A stretch of DNA of 64,000 bases from Marinibacterium anthonyi (lineage in GTDB: Bacteria > Pseudomonadota > Alphaproteobacteria > Rhodobacterales > Rhodobacteraceae): the NCBI GenBank assembly GCA_003217735.2, contig CP031585.1, forward strand, positions 1,351,501 to 1,415,500. The letters are read 5' to 3'. A model generated the notes under the pieces. That model saw only the letters and a program-made list of their open reading frames with translations. It had not been told where the DNA came from and did no database searches. Below are positions 7,818-17,330 of this stretch, one piece after another; positions within the stretch are counted from its first letter, which is position 1; each line of letters begins with the position of its first letter. The position numbers and the translations under genes were made by a program.

Positions 7818-9698
7818 ATGGGATTTGCGACGCTGGCGGACAAGATCGCCATTGAATCCGAAATGGAATGGGCAGACCGGGATCTGCCGAAAACGCTTTA
7901 CGGGCTGCTGGACCAGGCGGCCCGCGCCTATCCGACCCACAAGGCGACCAGCTTTCAGCTGACATCCGGCCCGACCGACAAGGCCGAGACGCTGACCTTC
8001 GCCGAACTGCACGCCCGGGTCTGCCAGGCCGCCAACGCCTTTCGCGCAGGCGGCGTGGGCGAGGGCGACGTGATCTCCTATATCCTGCCCAACTGCAACG
8101 ACACGCTGGTGACCTACCTGGGCGGCGCAATCGCGGGCATCGTCAACCCGATCAACCCGCTGCTGGAACCCGGCCAGATCGCCGCGATCCTGCGCGAAAC
8201 CGGGTCGAAGGCCGTCGTCACGCTGAAGGCCTTTCCCCACACCGACATCGCCCAGAAGGTGGCCGAGGCGGTGCGCCACGCGCCCGGTGTCCGCACGGTC
8301 TACGAGATCGACCTGAAGAAATACCTTGCCCCGCCGAAATCCTGGCTGGTCCCGCTGATCCGGCCCAAGGTCGAAGGCGCGCCGCACGCCGATTACCACG
8401 GATTCGACAAGGCCCTGTCGAAACAGCCCCAGACCCTGGCCTTTGCCGACGCCAAGGGCGACCGCCCGGCCTTCTACTTCCACACCGGCGGCACCACCGG
8501 CATGCCCAAGGTCGCCCAGCATTACTATTCGGGCGCGATCTACAACGGCTGGCTGGGGCAAAGGCTGCTTTATTCCGACACCGACGTGGTGATGTGCCCG
8601 CTGCCGCTGTTCCACGTCTTCGCCTGCTACCCGATCGTCATGGGCACCATCGCGGCGGGCGCGCAGCTGGTTTTTCCGACACCCGCCGGCTACCGCGGCG
8701 AGGGGGTGATGGACAACTTCTGGAAGCTCTGCGCGCGCTGGAAGGTCACCTTCATCTTCTCGGTGCCGACCGCGATATCGGCCCTGATGCAGCGGCCGAT
8801 CGATGCCGACGTGTCGTCGGTGAACAAGTGTTTCTCGGGCTCTGCGCCACTGCCGCAGGAATTGTTCCGCCGCTTCGAGGAAGCGACCGGCATCGACATC
8901 ATCGAAGGCTATGGCCTGACCGAGGCGACCTGCCTGGTGTCCTGCAACCCGACCGACGGCGAAAAGAAGATCGGCAGCGTCGGCATCCCCTTCCCGCATA
9001 CCGAGGTCCGCATCCTGCGCGCCACACCCGACGGGCCGGTGCCTTGCGGCGCCGACGAGGTGGGCGAGATCTGTGTCTGGAACCCCGGCGTCCTGCCCGG
9101 ATCGACCTACCTGGCGCAGGACAAGAACCACAACCTCTTCCACCACGACATCTATTTGCGCACTGGCGACCTGGGCCGGCTGGATGGCGACGGCTATCTC
9201 TGGATCACGGGCCGCGCCAAGGACCTGATCATTCGCGGCGGCCACAACATCGACCCGGCCGAGATCGAAGAAGCATTGCTGGGCCACAAGGCGGTGGCCT
9301 TCGCCGGTGCCATCGGCCAGCCCGATGCGCGGACGGGCGAGATGCCCTGCGCCTATGTCGAACTGGTCGCCGGCGCCACCGTGTCGCCCGAGGAACTGCT
9401 GGAGTACTGCAAGGTCCATGTTCACGAACGCGCCGCCCAGCCCAAGCATATCGCCATCGTGGACGAACTGCCGAAGACGGCCGTGGGCAAGATCTTCAAG
9501 CCGGAGCTTCGGAAGGAGGCGATCACCCGCGTCTACAACCGCGCGCTGGAAGACGCGGGCCTTCCCGCCCGCGTGATCGAGGTCGTCGACGACCGCAAGC
9601 GCGGCCTTCTGGCCCGGCTGGACAGCAACGGGGCCGACCCCGAGGCGGTGTCGAAAGTTCTTGATGCCTTCGTCCGGCCATGGGAGGTGTCCTCGTGA
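7818..9698 (+). CDS. Acyl-CoA synthetase (AMP-forming)
   Basis: 626 residues of the ANL superfamily. The phosphate-binding motif HTGGTTGMPK is near residues 222-231, the adenine-binding YGLTEAT near 365, the YLRTGD motif near 446, and the catalytic lysine sits in PKTAVGKIFK near 556. It should activate a fatty or other carboxylic acid to its CoA thioester in the cytoplasm. The C-terminal extension after the catalytic lysine is about 70 residues, longer than the core family needs. GGGGAGAG lies upstream of the ATG. The esterase gene begins 25 bases after its stop, suggesting co-transcription. Confidence 0.93.
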   Translation: MGFATLADKIAIESEMEWADRDLPKTLYGLLDQAARAYPTHKATSFQLTSGPTDKAETLTFAELHARVCQAANAFRAGGVGEGDVISYILPNCNDTLVTYLGGAIAGIVNPINPLLEPGQIAAILRETGSKAVVTLKAFPHTDIAQKVAEAVRHAPGVRTVYEIDLKKYLAPPKSWLVPLIRPKVEGAPHADYHGFDKALSKQPQTLAFADAKGDRPAFYFHTGGTTGMPKVAQHYYSGAIYNGWLGQRLLYSDTDVVMCPLPLFHVFACYPIVMGTIAAGAQLVFPTPAGYRGEGVMDNFWKLCARWKVTFIFSVPTAISALMQRPIDADVSSVNKCFSGSAPLPQELFRRFEEATGIDIIEGYGLTEATCLVSCNPTDGEKKIGSVGIPFPHTEVRILRATPDGPVPCGADEVGEICVWNPGVLPGSTYLAQDKNHNLFHHDIYLRTGDLGRLDGDGYLWITGRAKDLIIRGGHNIDPAEIEEALLGHKAVAFAGAIGQPDARTGEMPCAYVELVAGATVSPEELLEYCKVHVHERAAQPKHIAIVDELPKTAVGKIFKPELRKEAITRVYNRALEDAGLPARVIEVVDDRKRGLLARLDSNGADPEAVSKVLDAFVRPWEVSS

Positions 9699-9723
9699 CA
9701 GGGGTAACCACGACCGGGGCACC

Positions 9724-10650
9724 ATGGATTACGCAGAGCTGATCGACGACGAAACCTGGGCGTTCATCGCCAGGACGAACAGCTACTACCCTCCCGACGC
9801 CGTCACCCGCAGCATCGAGGACCAGCGCCGCGTCTACGACGTGATGTGCCGGGCCTTCTTCCAGGGCTATCCCGAGGGCATCACCGCGACCGACATCAAG
9901 GCCGACGGCGTGCCTTGCCGGCTGTATTCGGCGGGCGACCCTTCGGTGACTGTGATGTACTTCCACGGCGGCGGCTTCGTGGTCGGCGGGCTGGCCAGCC
10001 ACGACGACGTCTGCGCCGAGATCTGCCAGCAGACCGGCTATCGCGTCCTGTCGGTCGATTATCGCCTGTCCCCCGAACACAGGCACCCGGCGGCCTTCGA
10101 TGACGCCTGGGCGGCAACGAAATGGGCGGCTGAACACTTTCCCGAACCCCTCGTGCTGGCTGGCGACAGCGCCGGCGGCAACCTGGCCGCGGCGGTGGCT
10201 CATCACGCCCGCGGCAAGCTGACCTCGATCGTGGGGCAGGTGCTGATCTACCCGGGCCTGGGCTTCGATCCGCAATCGGCATCGGCCATCGAACATGCCG
10301 AAGCCCCGATGCTCACCCGTGACGAGCTGCTGTTCTACCGCACGATCCGCACCGGAGGCGAGGAGCCGCCCGAAGACGACCCGACCTTCGCTCCGCTGAA
10401 CGACACCGATTTCTCGAACCTGCCGCCCACGGTGATCTTCACCGCCGATTGCGACCCGATCCGCGACGACGGCCACCGCTACCGCGACAAGCTGGCCGAG
10501 GCCGACGTGCCGGTCGAATGGATCAACGAGGAAGGCCTGGTGCACGGTTACCTGCGCGCCCGCCATTCCGCCACCCGCGCGCATGAGAGCTTCGAGCGTA
10601 TTTCACTTGCCATCGAAGCCCTCGGACAGGGGCTCTGGCCTTACTCGTGA
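9724..10650 (+). CDS. Alpha/beta hydrolase, HSL-type esterase
   Basis: 308 residues. The hormone-sensitive-lipase signature HGGGF (oxyanion hole) is at about 81-85, the nucleophile elbow GDSAGG puts Ser at about 149, an acidic residue lies in DCDPIRDDG near 243, and the histidine is in LVHGY near 274. This gives a full catalytic triad. The start is the ATG of MDYAELIDDE; an upstream in-frame ATG would overlap the synthetase gene and adds no homology. It lies directly behind an acyl-CoA synthetase, so release and activation of acids from esters is a plausible joint role (inferred). Confidence 0.9.
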   Translation: MDYAELIDDETWAFIARTNSYYPPDAVTRSIEDQRRVYDVMCRAFFQGYPEGITATDIKADGVPCRLYSAGDPSVTVMYFHGGGFVVGGLASHDDVCAEICQQTGYRVLSVDYRLSPEHRHPAAFDDAWAATKWAAEHFPEPLVLAGDSAGGNLAAAVAHHARGKLTSIVGQVLIYPGLGFDPQSASAIEHAEAPMLTRDELLFYRTIRTGGEEPPEDDPTFAPLNDTDFSNLPPTVIFTADCDPIRDDGHRYRDKLAEADVPVEWINEEGLVHGYLRARHSATRAHESFERISLAIEALGQGLWPYS

Positions 10651-10653
10651 AAT

Positions 10654-10731
10654 GGGGGCACTGCCCCCGTCGTGGCCAGCCACGACTCCCGGGGGTGAAC
10701 TGGCCGTCAGGCCAGGAGGGGGCAGCGCCGC
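10654..10731. repeat. GGGGGC-type intergenic hairpin element
   Basis: Between convergent genes. It starts with GGGGGCACTGCCCCC, then a GTCGTGG/CCACGAC stem at 10669-10686, then a CTGGCC/GGCCAG stem and a closing GGGGGCAGCGCC. It is a variant of the GGGGGC...GCCCCC element seen at 37761 and 59254 but lacks the AAAGAAGC arms. It probably serves as a bidirectional transcript end. Confidence 0.6.
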
Positions 10732-12363
10732 CTAGTGACCGGCGCTTTCCATCTTGCGATGGGCCAGGACTTCTTCCAGCCAACCAATCTTCATCGCCGG
10801 CACCGAGCTGAGCAACAGATCGGTGTAATCGTCGAACGGCGGTGCCAGGACCTGGCTCTTGGGGCCGTAGCGGACGACGTTGCCCTGGTACATGACCGCG
10901 ATGCTGTCGGCGATGGCGCGAACGGTGGCGAGGTCATGGGTGATGAACAGGTAGGCCACGTTCTGCTTCTTCTGCAGGTTCAGCAGCAGCTTCAGGATCC
11001 CGTCCGCCACAAGCGGGTCCAGGGCCGAGGTGACCTCGTCACAGATGATCAGTTTGGGGTCGGCGGCAAGCGCGCGTGCGATGCAGACCCGCTGCTTTTG
11101 CCCGCCCGAGAGTTCGGCCGGATAGCGGTCGATGAAGCCGTCGCCCATCTCGATCTGTTCCAGCAATTCGGCCACGCGCTCGCGCTTCTTGCGGCCCCTC
11201 ATGCCGAAGTAGAATTCCAGTGGGCGGCCGATGATCGTGCCGACGGTCTGGCGCGGGTTCATCGCGACGTCGGCCATCTGGTAGATCATCTGCAGTTCGC
11301 GCAGGTCTTCCCGAGACCGTCCCGCAAGGGCGGGCGCGAGGGTGCGGCCGGCAAAGGTGATGTCGCCGGCGGACGGCGGCAGCAAGCCGGTGATCACCCG
11401 GGCGAGGGTGGATTTGCCCGAACCGCTTTCGCCCACCACGGCCAGGGTCTGGCCAGGCGCCAGGTCGACCGAGATGTCCTTGAGCACGTCGAACTTTGTG
11501 CCCGAATACCGCGCGGTCACGTTGCCGACGCTCAGCACCGGTTCGGCCGGGGCCTTTTCCGGGTGGTCGATCTGGCGGACCGAGACCAGCGCGCGGGTGT
11601 ACTCTTCCTGCGGCGCGTTGATGATCTGGTCGGCACTGCCGTATTCAACCTTCTCGCCGTAGCGCAGCACCATGATGTTGTCGCTGACCTGGGCCACGAC
11701 CGCCAGGTCATGCGTGATGTAAAGGGCAGCGACGCCGGTGTCGCGGATGGCGTCCTTTATGGCGGCCAGAACCTCGATCTGGGTGGTCACGTCCAGCGCG
11801 GTCGTCGGTTCGTCGAACACCACGAGGTCGGGTTGCGGGCACAGCGCCATGGCCGTCATCGCGCGTTGCAGCTGCCCGCCCGAGACCTGGTGCGGATAGC
11901 GGTTGCCGAAGGTTTCCGGGTTGGGCAGCCCCAGCTTGCGGAAGAGCGCGACGGCGCGGGTCTCGGCCTCGGATTTCGAACAGCGGCCGTGGTGCAGGGC
12001 GCCTTCGGTGACCTGTTCCATCAGCTTCTTGGCCGGGTTGAAGGCGGCGGCGGCGGACTGGGCGACATAGGTCACCTCGGCACCGCGCAGATCGCGCAAG
12101 CCCCGAAGTCCGCCCTTGAGGATGTCGCGACCGTTGATCCAGACCTCTCCGCCGGTGATCTCGACGCCGCCGCGGCCATAGCCCATGGAGGCCAGGCCAA
12201 TGGTCGACTTGCCGGCGCCGGATTCCCCGATCAGGCCCAGAACCTTGCCCTTCTCCAGCGAGAAGGACACGCCCTTGACGATCTCGATGTCATGCGGCTT
12301 CTCGCCCGGGGGATAGACCGTGGCGCCGATCCTGAGGTTCTTCATCTCGAGCATCGCGTTCAT
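10732..12363 (-). CDS. Oligopeptide-type ABC transporter, fused double ATPase (DppD-DppF-like)
   Basis: 543 residues with two complete ABC domains in one chain. Domain 1 has Walker A GESGAGKST near 44-52, a VSGGQLQR signature and VVFDEPTTALD. Domain 2 has GESGSGKST near 309-317, LSGGQKQR and IICDEVTSALD. The fusion replaces the separate DppD and DppF subunits of enteric transporters. The start overlaps the stop of the upstream permease by four bases (ATGA). It is the last gene of a four-gene operon. The substrate may be di/oligopeptides, nickel complexes or glycosides; family alone does not decide. Confidence 0.92.
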   Translation of the reverse strand: MNAMLEMKNLRIGATVYPPGEKPHDIEIVKGVSFSLEKGKVLGLIGESGAGKSTIGLASMGYGRGGVEITGGEVWINGRDILKGGLRGLRDLRGAEVTYVAQSAAAAFNPAKKLMEQVTEGALHHGRCSKSEAETRAVALFRKLGLPNPETFGNRYPHQVSGGQLQRAMTAMALCPQPDLVVFDEPTTALDVTTQIEVLAAIKDAIRDTGVAALYITHDLAVVAQVSDNIMVLRYGEKVEYGSADQIINAPQEEYTRALVSVRQIDHPEKAPAEPVLSVGNVTARYSGTKFDVLKDISVDLAPGQTLAVVGESGSGKSTLARVITGLLPPSAGDITFAGRTLAPALAGRSREDLRELQMIYQMADVAMNPRQTVGTIIGRPLEFYFGMRGRKKRERVAELLEQIEMGDGFIDRYPAELSGGQKQRVCIARALAADPKLIICDEVTSALDPLVADGILKLLLNLQKKQNVAYLFITHDLATVRAIADSIAVMYQGNVVRYGPKSQVLAPPFDDYTDLLLSSVPAMKIGWLEEVLAHRKMESAGH

Positions 12364-13172
12364 CCGCGGCCTCCTTTCAGGCTGGTCGTTCGGTTCAGGA
12401 TCCAGTCGGCGACCAGATTGACCGAGATGGCCAGCGTGGCGATGGCCACGGCCGGGTAAAGCGCGGCGCCGATGCCGTAGACGATGCCGTCGGCGTTTTC
12501 CTTCACGATGCCGCCCCAGTCGGCCTCGGGCGGTTGCACGCCCAGGCCCAGGAACGACAGGGTCGACACGAACAGAACCATGAAGATGAAGCGCATGCCC
12601 ATCTCGGCGACGAGGGGGGACAGCGCATTGGGCAGGATCTCGCGGAAGATGATCCAGCGGTAGCCTTCGCCGCGCAGCTTGGCGGCCTCGACGTAGTCCA
12701 TCACGTTGACATCCACGGCGACGGCGCGGGACAGGCGATAGACGCGCGTGCTGTCCAGAAGACCCATCACCAGGATCAGCATCGGCACCGTGACCGGCAT
12801 GACCGACAGGACCACCAGCGCGAAGATCAGCGTGGGGATCGACATCAGCAGGTCGACGAAACGGGACAGGATCTGGTCGGGCCAGCCGCCCAGGACAGCG
12901 GCGGTAAAGCCAAGGGTCGCCCCGGTGGTGAAGGACAGGATCGTGGCGGCCGTGGCGATGAAGATCGTCGTGCGCCCGCCGTAGATCATGCGCGTGAACA
13001 GGTCGCGGCCGATGTTGTCGGTGCCCAGCAGGAACTGGTCCGAAGACGGTTCCCACACGCCGCCGACCACTTCGGCCATGCCGTAGGGGGCGATGAGCGG
13101 GGCGAAGATGGCCATCACGAAATAGCAGGCCGTCAGGATGAGCCCGATCAGGGCTGCAGGGGGGATCCTCAT
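12360..13172 (-). CDS. Oligopeptide-type ABC transporter permease (DppC-like)
   Basis: 270 residues. It starts with a membrane segment (PPAALIGLILTACYFVMAIF) and has the DppC hallmark LLGTDNIGRDLFTRMIYGGR near residues 48-67 and an EAA loop (YVEAAKLRGEGYRWIIFREILPN). The last residues are basic. It lies about 110 bases downstream of the DppB-like gene; the gap holds two perfect palindromes (13199-13246), an unusual insertion in an otherwise compact operon. Its stop overlaps the ATPase start. Confidence 0.92.
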   Translation of the reverse strand: MRIPPAALIGLILTACYFVMAIFAPLIAPYGMAEVVGGVWEPSSDQFLLGTDNIGRDLFTRMIYGGRTTIFIATAATILSFTTGATLGFTAAVLGGWPDQILSRFVDLLMSIPTLIFALVVLSVMPVTVPMLILVMGLLDSTRVYRLSRAVAVDVNVMDYVEAAKLRGEGYRWIIFREILPNALSPLVAEMGMRFIFMVLFVSTLSFLGLGVQPPEADWGGIVKENADGIVYGIGAALYPAVAIATLAISVNLVADWILNRTTSLKGGRG

Positions 13173-13198
13173 GCCGGGTCCTCCTGTCGCGGTCGGGG

Positions 13199-13246
13199 GA
13201 GAATATTCGCCGAATATTCTCGGTCGCGAAAATTCGGCGAATTTTC
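13199..13246. repeat. Pair of short perfect palindromes
   Basis: Palindrome 1 (13199-13221) has arms GAGAATATTC/GAATATTCTC around GCC. Palindrome 2 (13228-13246) has arms GAAAATTC/GAATTTTC around GGC. Both are AT-rich islands in GC-rich DNA with the core TTC-N3-GAA. A second pair of the same design lies at 55479-55552. They sit inside the dpp-like operon between the two permease genes. Confidence 0.8.
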
Positions 13247-13281
13247 TGCGGCGAAGCGGGGTGTCTCGGTCTGTCGTCCGA

Positions 13282-14241
13282 TCATTTCGGATGCCTCAGG
13301 CGCGGGTTCGCCAGGATCGACACGATATCGGCCACCATGTTCAGCCCGATATAGACCGCCGCGAAGATCAGACCGCAGGCCTGCACCACCGGCACGTCGC
13401 GTTTGGACACGTGATCGACCAGGTACTGACCCATGCCGGGATAGACGAAGACCACTTCGACCACCACGACGCCCACCACCAGGTAGGCGAGGTTCAGCAT
13501 CACCACGTTCACGATCGGCGCGATGGAGTTCGGGAAGGCATGTTTCCAGATCACCTTGAAGGTGTTCAGCCCCTTCAGCTCCGCCGTCTCGATATAGGCC
13601 GACTGCATCACGTTCAGGATCGCGGCCCGGGTCATGCGCATCATGTGCGCCAGCACCACCAGCGTCAGCACGGTCACCGGCAGGGCGATCGCCTCGAGCC
13701 GGGTCAGCACGTCCGCATCCGGCCGGTAGCCGATGGCGGTCGACGGGAACCAGCGCAGTTTCACGCCCAGGAAGAACATCAGCAGATAGCCGATCAGGAA
13801 TTCCGGCAGCGAAATCGACGCCAGCGTGACGGCCGAGATCAGCTTGTCGGGCCAGCGGTCGCGGTAGCGCACCGACAGAAGACCCAGGAAGACCGCCAGC
13901 GGCACGGCGATGATCGCCGCCCAGAAGGCGAGGAAAAGCGTATTGCGGAAGCGGGATGCGAGGCTCTCGGCAATGTCCTGACCAGAGGTCAGTGCAGTGC
14001 CCAGATCCCCGTGCAACACCCCCGTGGCCCAACTGATGTAGCGCGTCAGCGCGGGTTCGTTGAGGCCGAGATCGCGGCGCAGGTTGGCCAGCGCTTCCGG
14101 GGTGGCCGATTGGCCGAGGATGGACTGGGCCACGTCTCCGGGCAGGATGATCGTACCGACGAAGATCAGCACCGAGACGAGGAACAACAGCATCAGACCC
14201 AGCGCAATGCGCTGGGCCAGGAGTGTCAGAATGGAGGACAT
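13282..14241 (-). CDS. Oligopeptide-type ABC transporter permease (DppB-like)
   Basis: 319 residues with six predicted membrane helices. It shows the DppB features: a first helix at the N-terminus (RIALGLMLLFLVSVLIFV), the LRRDLGLNEPALTRYISW segment near residues 54-71, and the cytoplasmic EAA loop with ETAELKGLNTFKVIWKHAFPN. It begins one base after the stop of the binding-protein gene. With the DppC-like partner it forms the inner-membrane channel. Confidence 0.92.
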   Translation of the reverse strand: MSSILTLLAQRIALGLMLLFLVSVLIFVGTIILPGDVAQSILGQSATPEALANLRRDLGLNEPALTRYISWATGVLHGDLGTALTSGQDIAESLASRFRNTLFLAFWAAIIAVPLAVFLGLLSVRYRDRWPDKLISAVTLASISLPEFLIGYLLMFFLGVKLRWFPSTAIGYRPDADVLTRLEAIALPVTVLTLVVLAHMMRMTRAAILNVMQSAYIETAELKGLNTFKVIWKHAFPNSIAPIVNVVMLNLAYLVVGVVVVEVVFVYPGMGQYLVDHVSKRDVPVVQACGLIFAAVYIGLNMVADIVSILANPRLRHPK

Positions 14242-14242
14242 C

Positions 14243-15826
14243 TCAGTCGACGACCCACATCTTCATGGGCGCGTAGCTGTTCATCAGGGCATAGCCCGCC
14301 ACGCCTTCCTTCCAGCCGGCGACGCGGTCCGAGCTGGCATCGAGGAAGTCGTTGAACATCGGGCAGATCAGACCGCCTTCGTCGCGCACGATCGTGCCCA
14401 TGTCGGCATACATCTGCTTGCGCTTGGCCTGGTCCAGCTCGCCGCGCGCCTTGATCAGCATGTCGTCGAACTGGGGGTTGTCAAAACGCGTGTCGTTCCA
14501 GTCCGCCGTCGACAGGTAGGCGGTGGTGTACATCTGGTCCTGCGTCGGACGGCCGCCCCAGTAGCTGGTGCAGAACGGCTTGGCGTTCCACACTTCCGAC
14601 CAGTAGCCGTCGTTGGGTTCGCGCTTGATGTCCAGGTTGATCCCGGCCGTGGCCATCGACTGCTGGAACAGCGCCGCGGCGTCCGGGGCTCCGGGAAAGG
14701 AGTTCTCGGAGGTGCGCAGCAGGATCTGGCCGTCATAACCGGCCTTGTCCAGGTGCCACTTGGCCTTTTCCGGATCATAGGCCCGCTGTTCCAGCTCGGT
14801 GTACAGGGGGTAGGACGAGTTGATCGGGGTGTCGTTGCCGACCGAGCCGTAGCCGAAGAGGATCTTCTCGACCATCTCTTCGCGGTTGATGCCGTATTTC
14901 AGCGCCATGCGCACGTCGTTGTTGTCGAACGGCGCGGTGTTGCAATGCATGATGAACACGTAGTGACCCGGACCGGACGTCTGGTGCACGTTGATCCCCG
15001 GCGCGCGGGCGACAAGGCCGGCGGTGCGCGGCGGGACCCGGTCGATCAGGTCGACCTGGCCGGATTGCAGCGCGGCGACGCGGGCCGTGTTGTCGTTGAT
15101 GACGATCAGCTCCAGCGTCTCGGCATTGCCCAGGTCGCCCCAGTAGTTGGGGTTCTTCTCGGCGATAAAGCGGACACCCATGTCCACTTCCTTCAGGATG
15201 TAGGGGCCGGTGCCGATGCCGGCGGCCGGATCGTCGACGCCGCCGCCGGGCTGGATGATCAGGTGATAGTCGGCCATCAGGTAGGGCAGGTCGGCCGAGG
15301 GGCTGTCGAGCCCGATGACCACGGTGTCGCCGTCGGCCTTGACCTCCTTGATGGTGCGCATGATCCCCAACGCGCCCGACTTGGAATCCTCGCCGGCATG
15401 GCGCATCAGCGATGCGACCACGTCGTCGGCTGTGACATCCTTGCCGTTCGAAAAGGTCACGCCCGAGCGCAGCTTGAACGTCCAGGTCTGGGCGTCGGCC
15501 GAGCTTTCGAAACTCTCGGCGATCTTGCCCTCGACCGAACCGTCGTCGGCCTGGTCGACCAGGGTCTCGCCCCAGATGCGGTTGGTCATCAGCGACACCT
15601 GGTTGGCGGCGAGCGCCGGGTCGAGGCTGTCGGTGGTGGCGCCCCCTTGCAGACCCATGCGCAGCGTGCCGCCCTTCTTGGCCCCCTGGGCCTGAACGGT
15701 GTGGGCAAGCAGGGTGTTGGCGACGGCGGCGGTCACGCCAAGCGCGGCGGCACGGCCGATGAACTCGCGGCGGCTCATCAGGCCGGCGGTGACGCGACCG
15801 GCGTAGTAAGACAGTTGATCTTTCAT
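14243..15826 (-). CDS. Oligopeptide-type ABC transporter substrate-binding protein
   Basis: 527 residues of solute-binding family 5. A clear Tat signal, SRREFIGRAAALGV, lies at about 18-31 after an unusually long n-region; a hydrophobic stretch and AHTVQAQ cleavage region follow. The mature protein has the family's ESFESSADAQTWTFKLRSGV segment and the C-terminal lobe typical of DppA/OppA proteins. First gene of the operon. About 290 bases upstream are free of genes and should carry the promoter; a GGGAGAG purine run precedes the ATG by about ten bases. Confidence 0.92.
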   Translation of the reverse strand: MKDQLSYYAGRVTAGLMSRREFIGRAAALGVTAAVANTLLAHTVQAQGAKKGGTLRMGLQGGATTDSLDPALAANQVSLMTNRIWGETLVDQADDGSVEGKIAESFESSADAQTWTFKLRSGVTFSNGKDVTADDVVASLMRHAGEDSKSGALGIMRTIKEVKADGDTVVIGLDSPSADLPYLMADYHLIIQPGGGVDDPAAGIGTGPYILKEVDMGVRFIAEKNPNYWGDLGNAETLELIVINDNTARVAALQSGQVDLIDRVPPRTAGLVARAPGINVHQTSGPGHYVFIMHCNTAPFDNNDVRMALKYGINREEMVEKILFGYGSVGNDTPINSSYPLYTELEQRAYDPEKAKWHLDKAGYDGQILLRTSENSFPGAPDAAALFQQSMATAGINLDIKREPNDGYWSEVWNAKPFCTSYWGGRPTQDQMYTTAYLSTADWNDTRFDNPQFDDMLIKARGELDQAKRKQMYADMGTIVRDEGGLICPMFNDFLDASSDRVAGWKEGVAGYALMNSYAPMKMWVVD

Positions 15827-16117
15827 GGTTTTTGACTCTCCCGAGAGCGTTTCTCTGTGTCTTGGCGCACAGCTGGTTCCATTGCGCCGGGAGAATTGCG
15901 CAATCGGCTGGGTCCCGCAAGCGTTAATCAGGGAAGTGGACCAAAGCGCTCCGGCACGACGCAGGGTTGCACTCAGGCAGGCAGTGGCGGAGCGATATGC
16001 AAAGCATGCGCACCGTTTTTGAAAGAAAATTCCCCAGCTTGGCGAAATCATTCGATATTCGTACCGGATGCGCCCCGCTTGGGGCCGCATCCGGATGGGG
16101 CCACGGGCCCGAACGGG

Positions 16118-17206
16118 TCAGGCGATGTGATCGTTGAAAATCGTCAGGTCCAGCCCCGAAGTCGCGTTCAGCGGGTCCGAAGGATCGAAGACCGTATCAT
16201 ATCCCATGTCTTCCAGTGCGGCGATCGTGGTGTTGGACAGATAGTTGCCGGTCACGTCGATATAGCCGGTCATGATCTCGTTTTCGAAGGCGTAGCCATC
16301 GTCGCCATCCTCGTTCCAGTGACCGCCGGCAGTGCCCGATCCGCCCTCGGTTTCGATGGACGGCGCGCCGATGCCGAATTCCGCGGCAAAGGCGGTCGCC
16401 ACGTTGGTGCCGTTGAAATCCAGGGTGCCGTCGCCGTTCTCGGTCACCAGCCCCATGGCCTCCCACAGGGTGCCGAAGCCCAGCACGTGCAGCATCTCGT
16501 GGAAGACGATGTCGTTGAACATGTTGATGGCGTCGAAATCCTCGGAATCGGCGATGTCGAATTCCATCACGCCGGTCGCCGGCAGCAGGCTGCCGGTGCG
16601 ATAGGATGTCGGCCCGGCCTGGCCCAGAACCCCGCCGGCGCCATCGATGTTTGACAGCGACGCATCGATGCGCACGTCATCCACCAAGTTGCTGCGCAGG
16701 ATGCCCAGGCCCCGCACGCGGGCATCGGCGATATCGCCCAGGATGATGTCGGAAATCAGCTCGGCCGCGTCGATGAAGCCTTGTTTCAGGTCGTCGGTCC
16801 AGTTGAACCCGCGAAAGTCGATCTGGATATTGAAGCCGCCCGCATCGCCCGACACGTAGCTGTCGGAGATCAGGGAAATCCGGCTGTCGCCCCGAAAGCT
16901 GTCCAGCGCCGCGCCGAAGACGAATTCATTGGTGATCGGGTTGGCAGGCAGCGCGATCGATGTCGCCTCGGGCAGGGTGATCTGGCCGCCGCGTATATCG
17001 ATCTGCAGGCTTCGGCCGGCAAAGCCCGTGCCGTCATCACCGTGCTGCGTGACCGATGACGCGCCGCTGTCGAACGATATGGCAGGTTCGGCCGTCGCAA
17101 GCGCTGCGGCCGACGCGGTTTCGCCCAGTTCGGTTGCGGTGTCGCCCGCGTCGTCAAAGACGAAATGGTCGCGCAGGGAAAAGTCGTTGGAAAGAAAAGG
17201 TCGCAT
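16118..17206 (-). CDS. Leishmanolysin-like (M8-type) metalloprotease
   Basis: 362 residues. The zinc motif HEMLHVLGFG starts at about residue 235 (His, catalytic Glu, His), a third ligand candidate is the His of GGHWNE near 296, and a Met-turn ENEIMTGY follows. This spacing matches peptidase family M8 relatives of bacteria. There is no Sec or Tat signal at the N-terminus, which is acidic and glycine/alanine-rich. The C-terminus ends in a hydrophobic tail, LDLTIFNDHIA. That combination suggests export by a type I system with a C-terminal signal, although RTX nonapeptide repeats are absent. It stands alone, with about 195 bases before the next gene downstream of its promoter side. Confidence 0.82.
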   Translation of the reverse strand: MRPFLSNDFSLRDHFVFDDAGDTATELGETASAAALATAEPAISFDSGASSVTQHGDDGTGFAGRSLQIDIRGGQITLPEATSIALPANPITNEFVFGAALDSFRGDSRISLISDSYVSGDAGGFNIQIDFRGFNWTDDLKQGFIDAAELISDIILGDIADARVRGLGILRSNLVDDVRIDASLSNIDGAGGVLGQAGPTSYRTGSLLPATGVMEFDIADSEDFDAINMFNDIVFHEMLHVLGFGTLWEAMGLVTENGDGTLDFNGTNVATAFAAEFGIGAPSIETEGGSGTAGGHWNEDGDDGYAFENEIMTGYIDVTGNYLSNTTIAALEDMGYDTVFDPSDPLNATSGLDLTIFNDHIA

Positions 17207-17330
17207 CTGTCACATCCGTTAAACAATACAAGCGTCAGGGCCGGCGCGGTGCCGGCCCGACATCTTGTTTATTCAGCGAATTCGGAATTCAGGCAAGTCA
17301 CGAATTCCCTTACGTCACCCGATGGTTGAC

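Noticed and set aside
10732-13056. A 774-codon frame suggesting a larger fused transporter subunit
   Set aside because: The extra N-terminal part is an out-of-frame reading of the permease gene; the ATGA overlap at 12360-12363 fixes the real start.
13199-13246. Rho-independent terminator
   Set aside because: No T-tract on either strand and the site is inside an operon; listed as a palindrome pair instead.
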